NCBI RefSeq assembly: GCF_032854445.1 | Contig: NC_088302.1 | Span: 4,461,338-4,525,337, forward strand | DNA length: 64,000 bases | Direction: 5' to 3' | From: Liolophura sinensis | Lineage: Eukaryota > Mollusca > Polyplacophora > Chitonida > Chitonidae | Shown here: positions 12,301 to 22,946 of the stretch, piece after piece | Layout: each line of letters begins with the position of its first letter | Numbering within the stretch: the stretch's first letter is position 1 | Position numbers and translations under genes: made by a program | Notes under the pieces: model-generated | Seen by the model: the letters and a program-made list of their open reading frames with translations, nothing else | Told to the model about the DNA's origin: nothing | Databases searched by the model: none

Positions 12301-15300
12301 GCTGGGGATGCTGAATCCATGGAGGTCACAGTTTTGTGTGTTTCACCTTAACATGCTCTGAATCATCAGTTGTCACCTCGGTTATCCCTCTGGGGATGCT
12401 GAATCCATGGAGGTCACAGTTTTGTGTGTTTCACCTTAACATGCTCTGAATCATCAGTTGTCACCTCGGTTATCTTGGTTTTATAGGGATTTAAACAGGT
12501 CGACTTGAAAGTATTGAAAACGAGGGGCTGACATGTCTTTGATGCAGGTCAACTATTTGTGTTAAAATAGAGTACGAAAAAAGCACAAGTCTGCTATGTT
12601 TGATTTAGCATGCTGAAACAATTTGGACAAAACCTGGTCCTGTTTTTGGGAAACATGTGGCAGTTTTGTTGTCTTCAGTATTCATCAAGTTTTGGCGTCT
12701 CGTGTGTTATTAAAAAACCTCAAAGTTAGCGAGTAATATTGGGTAATCACACATTTGTTGACAGACAACTTTTTGAGACAAAGTTTGACCTGCAAGGTCA
12801 CTTGTCTGCAGTGAATGCGAGACTTGTTGACATTATGTATATCAGAGCTACATGTAGTCAGTTCATTGCTGATGTTGATCTAGGGATACTACTTACTGTG
12901 GCTTTACTGGAAGGGTTTGCCCAGTCATGATATGGTATTGTATGTGGTGTTTTTGGTTGACAAATTATTTAGAAAGATTATTCTCAGCTGGCTTAATCAG
13001 TCATGTGTTTTTGTATGTGTATATTAGGTCAGTGGTTGAGTTAGCCATAGGTAAGCCTCATTGGATATAAGAGCTGCTCTGTTTATGCTTAAATAAGCCA
13101 GATATACATAAATCTAAAAAAAGGAATGAAATGAAAAAAAAAAAAAAAAAATCCAGACACTTCTCAATTTCTTACGGTACATGATTATATTCTGACTGCA
13201 GAGTCAACCTTAAGATCGTTGGTGGAGTAAGTTCAGTATGTTTCATTCAATGGGGGTACATTTGTGCGTGTTGGAGTAAAAAATGGTGGTCAGAACACAT
13301 GCTTCCTAAGCACTATACCTGTTACTTATGTAGCCGTGATGGCACTGGTGAGGGTCGTGAGTTTCCACCACGCTCTTCCCATAATGCTGGCCACATTCGT
13401 ATAAGTGAAATATTCTTCAGTACGGCATAAAACTAAAGGCAAATAAATAAATGATAGCACTTGTGTATTACTTATTTTGAAGTGTATGGCAGTAGGTAAA
13501 ATTATCTATATAATCTGTAATATACCTACATGTATGTACCCAGTGATAGAGTGGTGTCATAGGGTGGCACATATCAGTGGCATTGTGATAGAGAGAAGAA
13601 AATATCTAAATTTGTTGCAGTACGTTCCAATTACAGTTTGGGATTGTAGATTTCTTATCATCAAAGATTACGGAACTGAAGTTAATACCAGCTTACATAC
13701 ATGCACATTTATCTTAGTGAGACCATTGTTGAAATCCTAGGTCACAAGTTTGCAAATAAGCTCTGATAAAGCCACCAAGCATGTGTACAACTATGCACAA
13801 ATGCTGACAAAAATGGATCAGTCGGTAAATTGATAAGGTGATTAAGTACAGGATGGAATCTCCCTGGGATTGATTTTTACACTTCAGTTAATATTTCTGA
13901 ATAAAAACCCAGCCATTTTGCCCTACAGTCAGAAATGATATGTACAATTTGTATGTGTACATGAGATAGGTCTGCTTAGTTACTGTTTGTGATTCATGAT
14001 ATACAAAGGTCACTGCTACATGTATGTTTGTGATTCATGGTATACAAGGGTCACTGCTACATGTATGTTTGTGATTCGTGGTATACAAGGGTCACTGCTA
14101 CATGTATGTTCGTGCTTCATGGTACAAAAGGGTCACTGCTACATGTATGTTTGTGATTCATGGTATACAAGGGTCACTGCTACATGTATGTTTGTGATTC
14201 GTGGTATACAAGGGTCACTGCTACATGTATGTTCGTGCTTCATGGTACAAAAGGGTCACTGCTACATGTATGTTTGTGATTCATGGTATACAAGGGTCAC
14301 TGTTACATGTATGTTTGTGATTCATGGCATACAAGGGTCACTGTTACATGTATGTTTGTGATTCATGGCATAGAAGGGTCACTGCTACATGTATGTTTGT
14401 GATTCATGGTATACAAGGGTCACTGTTACATGTATGTTTGTGATTCATGGCATACAAGGGTCACTGTTACATGTATGTTTCACAGAAGACAGTAGTAAGA
14501 GATAAAATCTGACTGCCTGTTGTTTGTATAGGCCATCGTGTAGATCAGTCATTAGACATCCATTTCAAAGATTTCTTACACTAAGGAACGTCTTTATGTT
14601 GAAAGATAGTGAAAAAGACGCTGGTTATTCCTTTAAAATCCTTTAAAACTCCCTAATGCATAAGTCATTGTTAGTATTGAGTAATAAGAGAGTTTTGAGA
14701 TCCAGCCTCAGAATGACGTCCGTTTGTGATTTGACAACGTCGCTGTACAGCATGGGAGGTTAATTAGTACATGTTAACATGGACCTATAGATTATACACT
14801 AATTAATGTTATTCATAATTAAGAACTCGTCTGCTGAAATATTCAGTTCAGCAGGTTTGTTGGGTAATTCAGTGGTCTGTATTGGCCAGTAAACAGTTTG
14901 TCCAGGTGATCAGGTACTAGTTTGAAGGATGTATCATACCCCACGACGTTCACAACTCCTCACTCATGTTAGCAATGCACAGAGATCTACTTACAGGTAC
15001 ATTCACATGACCTAGTAAAGCTAAGGGGACAACAGTTTTACTTCATGCGCCACAGGCGAGCTGACACTAAAATATCCAGAAGTGGAATAAAAATAAACTT
15101 GAGATTTACCTTTTTATTTTGTCTGATTATTATTTTTTTTTTTGTGATTCTCTGGTTTTTCAAGTCTTTGTTGTCATATAAATATCACAAACAATCCATG
15201 TGGGACAGTCCACATTTTCTGCAAATTATGTGATTTTTCAGTCATATTTTTATTTTATACCCTCTGACGACATTGAAAAAAGATTCATGCTGCCATAAAA

Positions 15301-15565
15301 CAAAACGTTTATTTGATGTGGCCTAATCTCAGTTGTATAACTAAGTCTGATAATGAAGCCTTGTACAAAAGTCCTCTTCATTTGTGCCCAAGCTCTTGAT
15401 GGACGTTGGTTCACTTTAGTCACTGTCTCTCACTCCCATGTGTGTATTCCATGTCCGTATATAGCTGTCAGGTCACAGATGTACCTGAGACTGCGTGACC
15501 TGTCAGCTGTTCTCATAGCCCTTCACAGATGTTGGTGAGTAATTTGACCCAGAATCTTAGGAGAG

Positions 15566-15597
<32 letters not shown>

Positions 15598-18500
15598 CAG
15601 CACTCAGACTTGGTACCAGGTCAGAAGTAGTACATCAGGCAAACTTTGTAAATTGATCTAATCAAAGTTTAAATATTATTGGGATTAAATCTGGCAAATT
15701 TATTCCATTCTGACCTAAATCCCTTCTGACAATAAGAAGTAGATCAGCAGATACTGTGTAATGGATTACCTCCCCTGACGGCAGGGGCCAAATTGTCCGT
15801 ATCCTTTACGGGGTACATCTCATCACAGTTAATACTGCGGTCTAAAACAAGAAAGTTTTTGAATTCCATTTTCTTCTCTTCTGCCTACAAAAGCCAATCA
15901 AGCCGCTGTTATGCTGCAACTATCCAGGAACAGTGACATTTTTTTAGAAAAGAACCAAAGAATACCTGGCATGGACCAACTTGTTTTAGGCTATGTTTCC
16001 CTTTGTTTCATGCCGAATTCTTACTGCAAAAAGTGCAGTTTATTATGAACAATAATCAGGTAAATTTATCCTTTAAAGGGTCGCTATGGTTTGTCTTTTG
16101 TAAGCTGTTCAATCGGGCAATTTTTAAAAAGTCCTACAGTTTAACCCAACCTCATCAGGGTAAATACAGTAGGACTCCCTGGAAATTTTTCTTTTTGTCT
16201 TTTCAATTCTGGGTAATGAAGGAGATATGGATTTTAAAGAAGTAAATATTGAGAGAAAAATGATACAAAGAAATTCCTTCAAAAGCCCCAAAAGGCTGTT
16301 TTTATTTTTTTGGGTCTTTGGGTTACTGGCAACAAGCATATTTTTTGTGATGGTCTTGTGGTGGAATGTTATAGGAGAACAAGAATTGAATTTGATAAAG
16401 AAAAACAATAATTCTCCAAAGTTTGGGTGTTTTATAAGTAATATTTTGAAGTCACAAAAGCCATAAGCACAAAAAAGCAAACAAATGATCGTAGTTAATT
16501 ATGCCAGATAGCTTTATACAGTATTGTGTTTTCTGTTCCAGGTTATTTTGGGTGGGAGCCAGAGAAGGTCATTTCCCAGCCCCGATGTCTATGATCAACA
16601 TGAAACAGCTGACCCCTATGCCATCATTACTTGTCATTGTAAGTACACCTGTACATCACCTGTGTCAACAGCCCTCACTAACCTGCCGGTGTTTTGCCCA
16701 AGGCTACTGTCTGAAATCCTGTAAGCATCTAAACAAATTACCCGTGGACCTTGAAATCATTGAAACGAGTGGAATTTTGTAAAATTATTTTGGTGTTAGC
16801 CATTAAAAGGTATTGATTTTGCAATGTTATTTTTAAAATGGACTTTTAAGAAGTCCTGTAAAAAGTGGTAAAGCAGTTTTATGACACTGTGAACTGGACT
16901 GCTAAACTCTAAACTTCTATTGCAATCAGACTAAAGTCAAACAGTGGATTTAGTTGGTTATTTGGATTATAACAGGTTGGTCTCTGGTTTCCAGTAAACT
17001 AAATAATGATGATATAGATAATGAAATTGGGTAATCACCACGTAAATGTAAACTTTCACCCAAGTTTTCAGCCGTCTAACCGAGATCTTTGTCAAAACTA
17101 GTACTGGTATAGAAATAATCACTATTATATCATTCTCATGTTGTCAGATTTTTTGTCATTGACAACATCTGGCCATTTTTGAGAATTCATTGGTTTCCTT
17201 GTACTCTTTCAGTTGATTCTGTCATTGCTGATGCAGTCATCCAATGATATATTTTACCTGATAGAGATGGAAGGTTTTGGCTTTGCCTCAGTGTTAACAA
17301 TAGTTCTGGCTGGGCAAGCCTGGCTGCGCTACAAACAACCTAATCTCAAGAGGCCAATAAAGGTGAGATTACTTTCATTTTACTTTGGTTTTTTGCAATG
17401 AAGTTATATTTTGAAATTTTTGTATTGTTGTTTTCTTTGAATGTTTTTGTTTTGAATGTGAAATGTGGCCCATTATTGAATTGAATTGAATGTTAATGGT
17501 TTTGATATAACCTTTTTTTCAGGTGAACCCTTCATATAAGTTGTTGTTGTTTTGATATTCATTTTGTAAACATCACACATAGGCTGAACTATGAAGTAAT
17601 TAATTACTTTTGAATCACAGTTTATTCAGTTAAGGTCTGTAACGCTCCTCATTCTCGAACTGTATCTAATACCACTTAACCTGGGGCTAGGGGTCATAAG
17701 GGCAGAGATACCTTGTTTAATTGTTATTTGACCTGGACCTTTGACTCATTCATAGACTAAGAATTTGAACTTTGATATGGAATTCATGCCTGGAATATCC
17801 ACTGTCTGCCCGGCATCTTTGAAAACTGATGACCGCTTCTCTCTTTGTATTTGTTTGTATAATTTCCTACATACCTTTGTCTTTCGGAGCTAGTTTTAAA
17901 CATTGTTTTGGAAATGGATCTTGCGATTATCGACTTGGAACGCCCTTTATGGACTACGAATGGTATACGAATGTCGGACATGACACTTATATACCAAAGA
18001 CCTTAAAAACGGTACTTGTTGCTTCCTCTATAGGAGCTCAGTACTGAGAGGGTATAACAAGGAAACCGGACTGGTTGACCCGATGTCTATATACATGTAA
18101 TGTGACTGGTAGGGGTGTCATGTCTGGTGTCTTTGACATGTACTTCTGTGGCAGCAGCACCTTGGCGGCATGGAGTCGTTCAGCCACAAAAAATCTCAGA
18201 ATACGTGTGTGCACATACCTAATGATGACTCAATTCATCATTGTTTAGTACGACGTAAAACATCAAGCATGCGTATTAATGTAGAACCCCAATGCTGGGC
18301 CCTCCAAACTGCGTAGAGGTAGGTTAATGCCCCCTGAATTCATTTTGATCGAAAGGGAAACGATAGAATTTGGTGATCAAACATTAGAAAATCTACCGCA
18401 CTACAATAAAGCCACCCTTGACCTTTTGACGTCACGTCCGCACATTCATAGGCAGGCACACAGGCTTGTCTGTGTACAACACAGATGACAGGAGACAATT

Positions 18501-21500
18501 GCTGTATTTTTACAAGTTATTTTGAGATTATTCCATGCCCAAGTGTGCCTTGCGACTGCTGTAACAAAACACAGGGTACTGTAAAGTTACAGGCCTTTCC
18601 TAAAAATGCCACAGATTAAGAAAATATGGACCAGATATCTTAAACACCTGTTGATTACGGAGGAGTCAGTAGATCGTAGTGGTATGAGGTTTGCTAATTC
18701 TACCATGCCTATCGTAGTCGTATGAGGTTTGCTAGTTCTACCATGCCTATCGTAGTGGTATGAGGTTTGCTAGTTCTACCATGCCTATCGTAGTTGTATG
18801 AGGTTTGCTAATTCTACCATGCCTATCGTAGTCGTATGAGGTTTGCTAATTCTACCATGCCTATCGTAGTCGTATGAGGTTAGCTAATTCTACCGTGCCT
18901 GAGGTTTGCTAATTCTACCATGCCTATCGTAGCCGTATGAGGTTTGCTAATTCTACCGTGCCTATCGTAGCCGTATGAGGTTTGCTAATTCTACCATGCC
19001 TATCGTAGCCGTATGAGGTTTGCTAATTCTACCATGCCTATCGTAGCCGTATGAGGTTTGCTAATTTTACCATGCCTATCGTAGTCGTATGAGGTTTGCT
19101 AATTCTACCATGCCTATCGTAGTCGTATGAGGTTTGCTAATTCTACCATGCCTATCGTAGCCGTATGAGGTTAGCTAATTCTACCATGCCTATCGTAGCC
19201 GTATGAGGTTTGCTAATTCTATCTTGCCTATCGTAGCCGTATGAGGTTTGCTAATTCTACCGTGCCTATCGTAGCGGTATGAGGTTTGCTAATTCTACCG
19301 TGCCTATCGTAGCCGTATGAGGTTAGCTAATTCTACCGTGCCTGAGGTTTGCTAATTCTACCGTGCCTATCGTAGCCGTATGAGGTTTGCTAATTCTACC
19401 ATGCCTATCGTAGCCGTATGAGGTTTGCTAATTCTACCATGCCTATCGTAGCCGTATGAGGTTTGCTAATTCTACCATGCCTATCGTAGTCGTATGAGAT
19501 TTGCTAATTCTACCATGCCTATCGTAGTCATATGAGGTTTGCTAATTCTACCATGCCTATACTGAAAGAAAGGACCAGGCTACTAAAGGACCAGGCTTAT
19601 AGCCCGGTGATACTTTTTAAAAATTAAACAAGATTAGCTCGATTGTTACCGTCTGCGGTGTTGAGCGACAGACTTTTCTAGCTCGTCATTTCTAACTCAC
19701 AATCCGCTGGCCCAACTAAATAGATCCTCGTGTTGCAGCAGGTATCGGCTGTAAAAATTTGTGGACTGTAAACCGTACCATGTTCTTCACAGATACAATC
19801 ATGTCAATTTCGTCACAGACAAACCAGACAAGACCGCGTTTGTGTTATCTACCGGAAAATCGGGCATCGTATCGCCCAATCGCTATGCCCTACTCACTTT
19901 TCAAGGACCTGAAACAACTTGGGTATCTTTCAAAATGTTTGTTGTAGAACTGATTACGTAAATGGTTTTCAGGGTTCTAATTACAGGTGTGCACTTTATA
20001 GGGTAAATATAGATTAAGTCATACGATGGCTCAATCTGGAAAAGCACACAGCGGGCAGGCCTAACGCATGGATTTGACAATGCTTTGCACAGCTTTTCAA
20101 TACATAGTCCTAGTTCTTACTGGCATGATGTCATCCAGCGAGGGACAACGGCTGAAAAAGATAGACAGAGGGTCCAGCTTTAATGGGATTTTTTAAATAG
20201 AAGCAGTTAAGATAATATTTTTTAAATGCAGTTTACAGACTAACATAGCATAAATATTGTGTTTAGGGAACATTTAGTATGAAAATAAAGACGTTTGAGA
20301 TCTCTGTTTAGCATATTGTACGAATGTTGTAAAATTAACACTTTTTATATTCAGATTTTCCGTCATGTTTGTCTTATTACCCATTGTGTTATCAGTCTTC
20401 CACAGTTCCTTGTGTTCAGGGCATTTCGATTAATACTGTACCTTGATCCCTTGCATTCTGTTTTTTTTTTTTTTTTTCTTCTTTTTTTTGACATATCTGC
20501 CTTACTGTTTCTTACAGTTGCCCATTGTGTTGCCAATCTTGCTGAGTCTGGTCAGCTTGTTCATCGTGGTCCTTACTGTCTATCAGAAGCCTCACGAGAG
20601 TGGCCTGGCCATCGGATTGGTCGGCATTGGTGTAATCGTTTATGTGGTCGGGTGTCGGTGGAAGAATAAGCCCAAGGCCATCCAGGGGAAGATTGGTGAG
20701 TCCTAACATAAACATAGCATGGATGAGATCCTATCTTACAGACAAAACTGTCTAGATGAGAGGGACCTCATAGTCTGCTCCTATCTTACAGACAAAACTG
20801 TCTAGATGAGAGGGACCTCATAGTCCGCTCCGATCTTACAGACAAACTGTCTGGATGACAGGGACCTCATAGTCCGCTCCGATCTTACAGACAAACTGTC
20901 TAGATGAGAGGGACCTCATAGTCCGCTCCTATCATACAGACAAACTGTCTAGATGAGAGGGACCTCATAGTCCGCTCCTATCATACAGACAAACTGTCTA
21001 GATGAGAGGGACCTCATAGTCCGCTCCTATCATACAGACAAACTGTCTAGATGAGAGGGACCTCATAGTCCGCTCCGATCTTACAGACAAACTGTCTAGA
21101 TGAGAGGGACTTCATAGTCTGCTCCTATCTTACAGACAAACTGTCTAGATGAGAGGGACTTCATAGTCCGCTCCTATCATACAGACAAACTGTCTAGATG
21201 AGAGGGACTTCATAGTCTGCTCCGATCTTACGGACAAAACTGTCTGGATGAGAGGGACTTCATAGTCTGCTCCTATCATACAGACAAACTGTCTAGATGA
21301 GAGGGACTTCATAGTCTGCTCCGATCTTACAGACAAAACTGTCTGGATGAGAGGGACTTCATAGTCTGCTCCTATCATACAGACAAACTGTCTGGATGAG
21401 AGGGACTTCATAGTCTGCTCCGATCTTACAGACAAAACTGTCTAGATGAGAGGGACTTCATAGTCTGCTCCTATCATACAGACAAACTGTCTGGATGAGA

Positions 21501-22946
21501 CGGACTTCATAGTCTGCTCCGATCTTACAGACAAAACTGTCTAGATGAGAGGGACTTCATAGTCTGCTCCTATCATACAGACAAACTGTCTGGATGAGAG
21601 GGACTTCATAGTCTGCTCCGATCTTACAGACAAAACTGTCTGGAAAAAGTCTTTATATTTTTATCATAGTGAGGTGTCAGGATTTCCTCTACTGATAAAC
21701 GTGTTACTTCACATGTTAGATTCCAATATGACTTAAGTATTGACATTTGGATATGTTACAACTTAGACGCCATCACATTGAAAAAGAAACATTTTGATTC
21801 ATGACATTTCAAGATCTGAGCTCAGCAAGATAACGTCATAGTACATGTCCAGTCCACTTTTCACATTCCATGTCACACAACAAGATATTTGATGTATCAA
21901 CATCATGCTATGTGCACAAATCTACATCTAAAACATTTACATTTTCTTAATATGTTCAAACGCCCAAAGTCATAATATTGTCAAATATTAATAATGAATA
22001 GAATATTGGAGGAAGAAGATTTAATGCCGTGAATATTTTTCTGGTGAAAGGTGGAAATGTTACGCTACTTGCAGTTTTGCGTCTCATGGGTTATCATTTG
22101 TACCTCTCACTCGAACAATGTTTATGGTATTCAATCTTCAGTCTGCATTATCCTCTTGTAGCAGATAATATCCCAATGAAAAGCATCATTATTTCTTCAA
22201 CTTGAGAGGGTAAAAAAAAACAAGGTCCATGAAGTTCAAATTAAATTAATTTTCTACATAACCAAGGGTATTTATGTTGCATATGATTTGTGTTGCTTTG
22301 ATCTGTTACTTCAAACAGCCAGGGGGACTCCAGTGTCTAAAGTGCTAGCTCCTTGTGACTGTCCCCCCCTTGATCAGAGAGCTAGCGTGTTTGAATCAAG
22401 CTCTTGATGCTTACATTGCAGCTTTGAATCAAGAGGGTGTTAGCACACCATCGCGGTGAAGTGACCCAGGAGCCTCTCACCAATGCGGTCGCTGTGAGTT
22501 CAAGTTAAGCTTAGGCTGGCTTCCTCTCCGACCATACGTGGGAAGATCCAACAGCAACCTGCGGACGGTCGTGGGTTTCTCCCAGGCTCTGCCTAGTTTT
22601 CTACCACCATGATGCTGGTTGCCGTTGTATAAGTGAAATATTCTTGAGTACGGCGTAAAACTCAAATCAAATAAACGAATACATCAAGAGAGTTGCAAGG
22701 AGAAGGTCGGCAGGTTATTGCCACCACCCCAGGTTTCCTCCATCCATAAGCCTGAGCAACATTTTATGAGTCAAAAATCCTTGAGCACAGCATTAAGTGC
22801 CTATCAATCAATCAATCAATCAATGTGCATATGTAGGTGAATTTAAACATTTGTCCATTAATCTTTCAGACTGGGTGACCAACGTTATACAGAAGTTACT
22901 GCTGGTTGTGCCCCAAGATGACCCTGATGCTGTGAACTGGGATTAA
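229..22946 (+). CDS. SLC7 family amino-acid transporter, LAT1/LAT2-like light chain (3' part of gene)
   Basis: Seen: exons 229-354, 6393-6492, 8156-8200 (or alternative 8237-8281), 9226-9349, 10283-10386, 16542-16638, 17213-17362, 20518-20695 and 22870-22946 join in frame with GT-AG borders, giving about 333 residues and a TAA stop. Family knowledge: the order TM5 to TM12 and the motifs AREGHFP, TPMPSLL, RPIK, RWKNKPK and LLLVVPQ match SLC7A5/A7/A8 light chains, which exchange neutral amino acids across the plasma membrane as disulfide-linked partners of 4F2hc (SLC3A2). The first about 170 residues, including the linking cysteine, lie outside the window. By-eye alignment puts W at the position of human LAT1 F252, V at C335 and T at S342, so substrate preference may differ from LAT1. 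b(0,+)AT and y+LAT are less likely because of the C-terminal WKNKPK/VVPQ match. The exact paralogue is uncertain, so no symbol is given. Confidence 0.93.
1488..1670 (+). repeat. Dispersed repeat, copy 1
   Basis: TTTGGGACACCTGGTC, TTAGACCATCTCATGAACAA, CATACTCATAT and GGTGGTAAAGAAATGTAATA are shared, in order, with 26222-26460. Confidence 0.8.
5071..5300 (+). mobile_element. tRNA-derived SINE, near complete
   Basis: A-box-like TGGCCTAGTGGTTA at 5080-5093 and B-box-like GAGTTCAAGTCC at 5147-5158, then a conserved body (CTTCC-GGAAGGTCT, TTTCCTCCCACCAT) and tail TTCTTGAGTGCCGTGTAAAA with CAAATCAAATATAAAT. It is the best preserved member in this window. Not a functional tRNA: no acceptor stem or cloverleaf. 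Confidence 0.85.
5313..5850. repeat. Minisatellite, 29-34 bp unit, about 18 copies
   Basis: Units alternate between a 29-bp form (core CATACACCACATGTCTGTCC) and longer forms with ATATG or GTAAATA inserts. The array starts just after a SINE tail. Open frames on both strands are products of the repeat. Confidence 0.95.
6393..6492 (+). CDS. SLC7 exon: TM5-TM6 loop and TM6a
   Basis: Acceptor CTTTCAAG ends at 6392; donor GTAAGG starts at 6493. It encodes an acidic loop ([15 protein letters not shown]) and TM6a ending SGFWAYSGW, with the last Trp codon split TG|G. The final 18-20 nt and the donor are the founder unit of the minisatellite that follows. Reading past the donor gives TGG then an in-frame TAA at 6494-6496. 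Confidence 0.92.
6472..7722. repeat. Minisatellite made from an exon end plus 5' splice site
   Basis: The unit of about 31-37 bp is CTGGGCCTATAGTGGATG followed by GTAAGG and a G-rich stretch. The first copy is the real end of exon 6393-6492 with its donor. About 30 more copies follow; most keep GGTAAG or GGTAAA, and those after 7480 drift to GGTGAT, GGTGAG or GGGAAA. G-runs up to 13-15 occur at 6530 and 7558. Confidence 0.95.
8156..8200 (+). CDS. SLC7 alternative exon A: TM6b
   Basis: Acceptor TGTAG, donor GTGAGG. This 45-nt exon starts with one base finishing the Trp codon and encodes [15 protein letters not shown], the conserved SLC7 TM6b and intracellular loop before NLPLAI. It is the upstream member of a tandemly duplicated exon pair. 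Its S-Y after Trp correspond to LAT1 N258-Y259. Confidence 0.93.
8237..8281 (+). CDS. SLC7 alternative exon B: TM6b (duplicate)
   Basis: Acceptor AATTTTTTAG, donor GTGAGG. Length (45 nt) and phase match exon A. It encodes [15 protein letters not shown], 9 of 15 residues identical to exon A, with 31 of 45 nucleotides identical. The frame is open, both splice sites are intact, and the family-conserved L-N-F, E-E, P and R are kept, so it looks selected rather than decayed. The 36-nt gap to exon A is too short for a normal intron, so the two are expected to be used one at a time. Confidence 0.85.
8575..8989. mobile_element. Candidate non-autonomous element with AGCTCGCC termini
   Basis: The 415-bp stretch begins AGCTCGCC and ends GGCGAGCT, its inverse. 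Internally a motif around GGGGGATATTCCATC recurs. The start resembles the AGCTCACC elements common in mollusc genomes (from memory, not searched). No coding capacity. Confidence 0.45.
9226..9349 (+). CDS. SLC7 exon: TM7
   Basis: Acceptor TCGTCCAG, donor GTAAGC. It begins by completing Arg, then [20 protein letters not shown] (TM7) and the extracellular segment [15 protein letters not shown], ending in phase 0. Confidence 0.93.
10283..10386 (+). CDS. SLC7 exon: TM8
   Basis: Acceptor TGTTGTAG, donor GTAAGC. It encodes [12 protein letters not shown] followed by TM8 ([20 protein letters not shown]). It ends AG, completed to Arg by the exon at 16542. A 31-bp minisatellite starts 24 nt after the donor. 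Confidence 0.92.
10411..11194. repeat. Minisatellite, 31-bp unit, about 25 copies
   Basis: Unit: CCACACTTTGGCTACACTAC then CTTTCAGCCGT. It starts 24 nt after an SLC7 donor. Each copy ends in a short pyrimidine tract plus CAG, resembling a 3' splice site. The 31-bp period opens all three frames over 93-bp super-units, which explains the long spurious reading frames. Confidence 0.95.
11200..11925. repeat. Diverged tandem repeat, about 235-bp unit, three copies
   Basis: The segment GGTCAGCTGTTGCCACAG with GAAACT-TGTGG and GGGCATG downstream recurs near 11220, 11455, 11705 and 11870 with heavy divergence. It looks like an old dispersed element duplicated in place. Confidence 0.6.
12303..12474. 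repeat. Two-copy tandem duplication, 88 bp period
   Basis: TGGGGATGCTGAATCCATGG starts at 12303 and again at 12391; the two copies are near identical through CACCTCGGTTATC. Confidence 0.95.
13330..13455 (+). mobile_element. SINE 3' fragment
   Basis: Body and tail only: CCACCACGCTCTTCCCATAA, ATAAGTGAAATATTCTTCAG, TACGGCATAAAAC and an AAATAAATAAATGA end. Confidence 0.75.
13989..14480. repeat. Minisatellite, 41-bp unit, 12 copies
   Basis: Unit: GTGATTCATGGTATACAAGG then GTCACTGCTACATGTATGTTT. A three-unit super-repeat is visible, since GTGCTTCATGGTACAAAAG variants recur regularly near 14112 and 14235. Confidence 0.95.
15565..15597. repeat. (AT)n microsatellite
   Basis: About 16 uninterrupted TA dinucleotides in the SLC7 intron. 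Confidence 0.97.
16542..16638 (+). CDS. SLC7 exon: TM8-TM9 loop
   Basis: Acceptor TTCTGTTCCAG, donor GTAAGT. It encodes [20 protein letters not shown] and [13 protein letters not shown]. The [SA]REGH-P loop and the TP-PSL start of TM9 are hallmarks of SLC7 light chains. Confidence 0.93.
17213..17362 (+). CDS. SLC7 exon: TM9-TM10
   Basis: Acceptor CTCTTTCAG, donor GTGAGA. Fifty whole codons. They cover the end of TM9, a short segment ([17 protein letters not shown]), TM10 and the cytosolic [14 protein letters not shown] motif typical of LAT proteins. Confidence 0.92.
17363..20517. other. SLC7 intron, 3.2 kb
   Basis: No exon recognised. The main content is the 38-bp array at 18672-19560. An open frame of 72 codons at 17829-18047 starts with a hydrophobic stretch but has no recognisable family or splice support. 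Confidence 0.65.
18672..19560. repeat. Minisatellite, 38-bp unit, about 23 copies
   Basis: Unit: TATCGTAGTCGTATGAGG then TTTGCTAATTCTACCATGCC. Two copies (near 18898 and 19343) lack the TATCGTAGCCGTA part and share that deletion, marking an internal block duplication. Confidence 0.95.
20518..20695 (+). CDS. SLC7 exon: TM11-TM12
   Basis: Acceptor CTTACAG, donor GTGAGT. It encodes TM11 ([20 protein letters not shown]), the loop [10 protein letters not shown]12 ([16 protein letters not shown]) and [14 protein letters not shown]. It ends with one base of a split Asp codon. The polypyrimidine tract at about 20460-20490 is long and T-rich. A 49-50 bp minisatellite begins about 30 nt after the donor. 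Confidence 0.92.
20728..21643. repeat. Minisatellite, 49-50 bp unit, about 18 copies
   Basis: Unit: GATCTTACAGACAAACTGTC then TAGATGAGAGGGAC and TTCATAGTCTGCTCC. It begins about 30 nt after the SLC7 donor at 20696. Distal copies alternate in two types (CGATCTTACAGACAAAAC versus CTATCATACAGACAAAC), a dimeric higher-order pattern. Confidence 0.95.
21644..22869. other. SLC7 intron after the 49-bp array
   Basis: AT-rich intron sequence with a SINE copy (22444-22683), a second diverged SINE-like piece (about 22700-22830) ending in an (ATCA)n tail, then the acceptor of the last exon. Confidence 0.65.
22444..22683 (+). mobile_element. SINE copy
   Basis: AGGAGCCTCTCACCAATGCG, GCTGTGAGTTCAAGTTAAGC (B box region), then TTCTTGAGTACGGCGTAAAA and an AAATCAAATAAACG tail. 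The A box is not recognisable. Confidence 0.8.
22870..22946 (+). CDS. SLC7 last exon: C-terminal tail and stop
   Basis: Acceptor ATCTTTCAG. It completes Asp and encodes [20 protein letters not shown] then VNWD and TAA at 22944-22946. The QKL--VVPQ segment matches the LAT1 C-terminal tail. A possible polyadenylation hexamer (AATAAA) lies only about 35 nt on, near 22981; others occur near 24086 and 28056, so the true 3' end is undecided. Confidence 0.92.

Larger units (their letters stand above)
11930..16541. other. SLC7 intron, distal 4.6 kb
   Basis: No exon recognised. It holds a two-copy 88-bp tandem duplication (12303-12474), a poly-A run near 13135, a SINE 3' fragment (13330-13455), a 41-bp array (13989-14480) and an (AT)n run at 15565-15597. 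Confidence 0.65.

Noticed and set aside
18672-21643. CRISPR-like direct repeats
   Set aside because: Units are contiguous with no unique spacers, and the DNA is clearly from a spliced animal genome.
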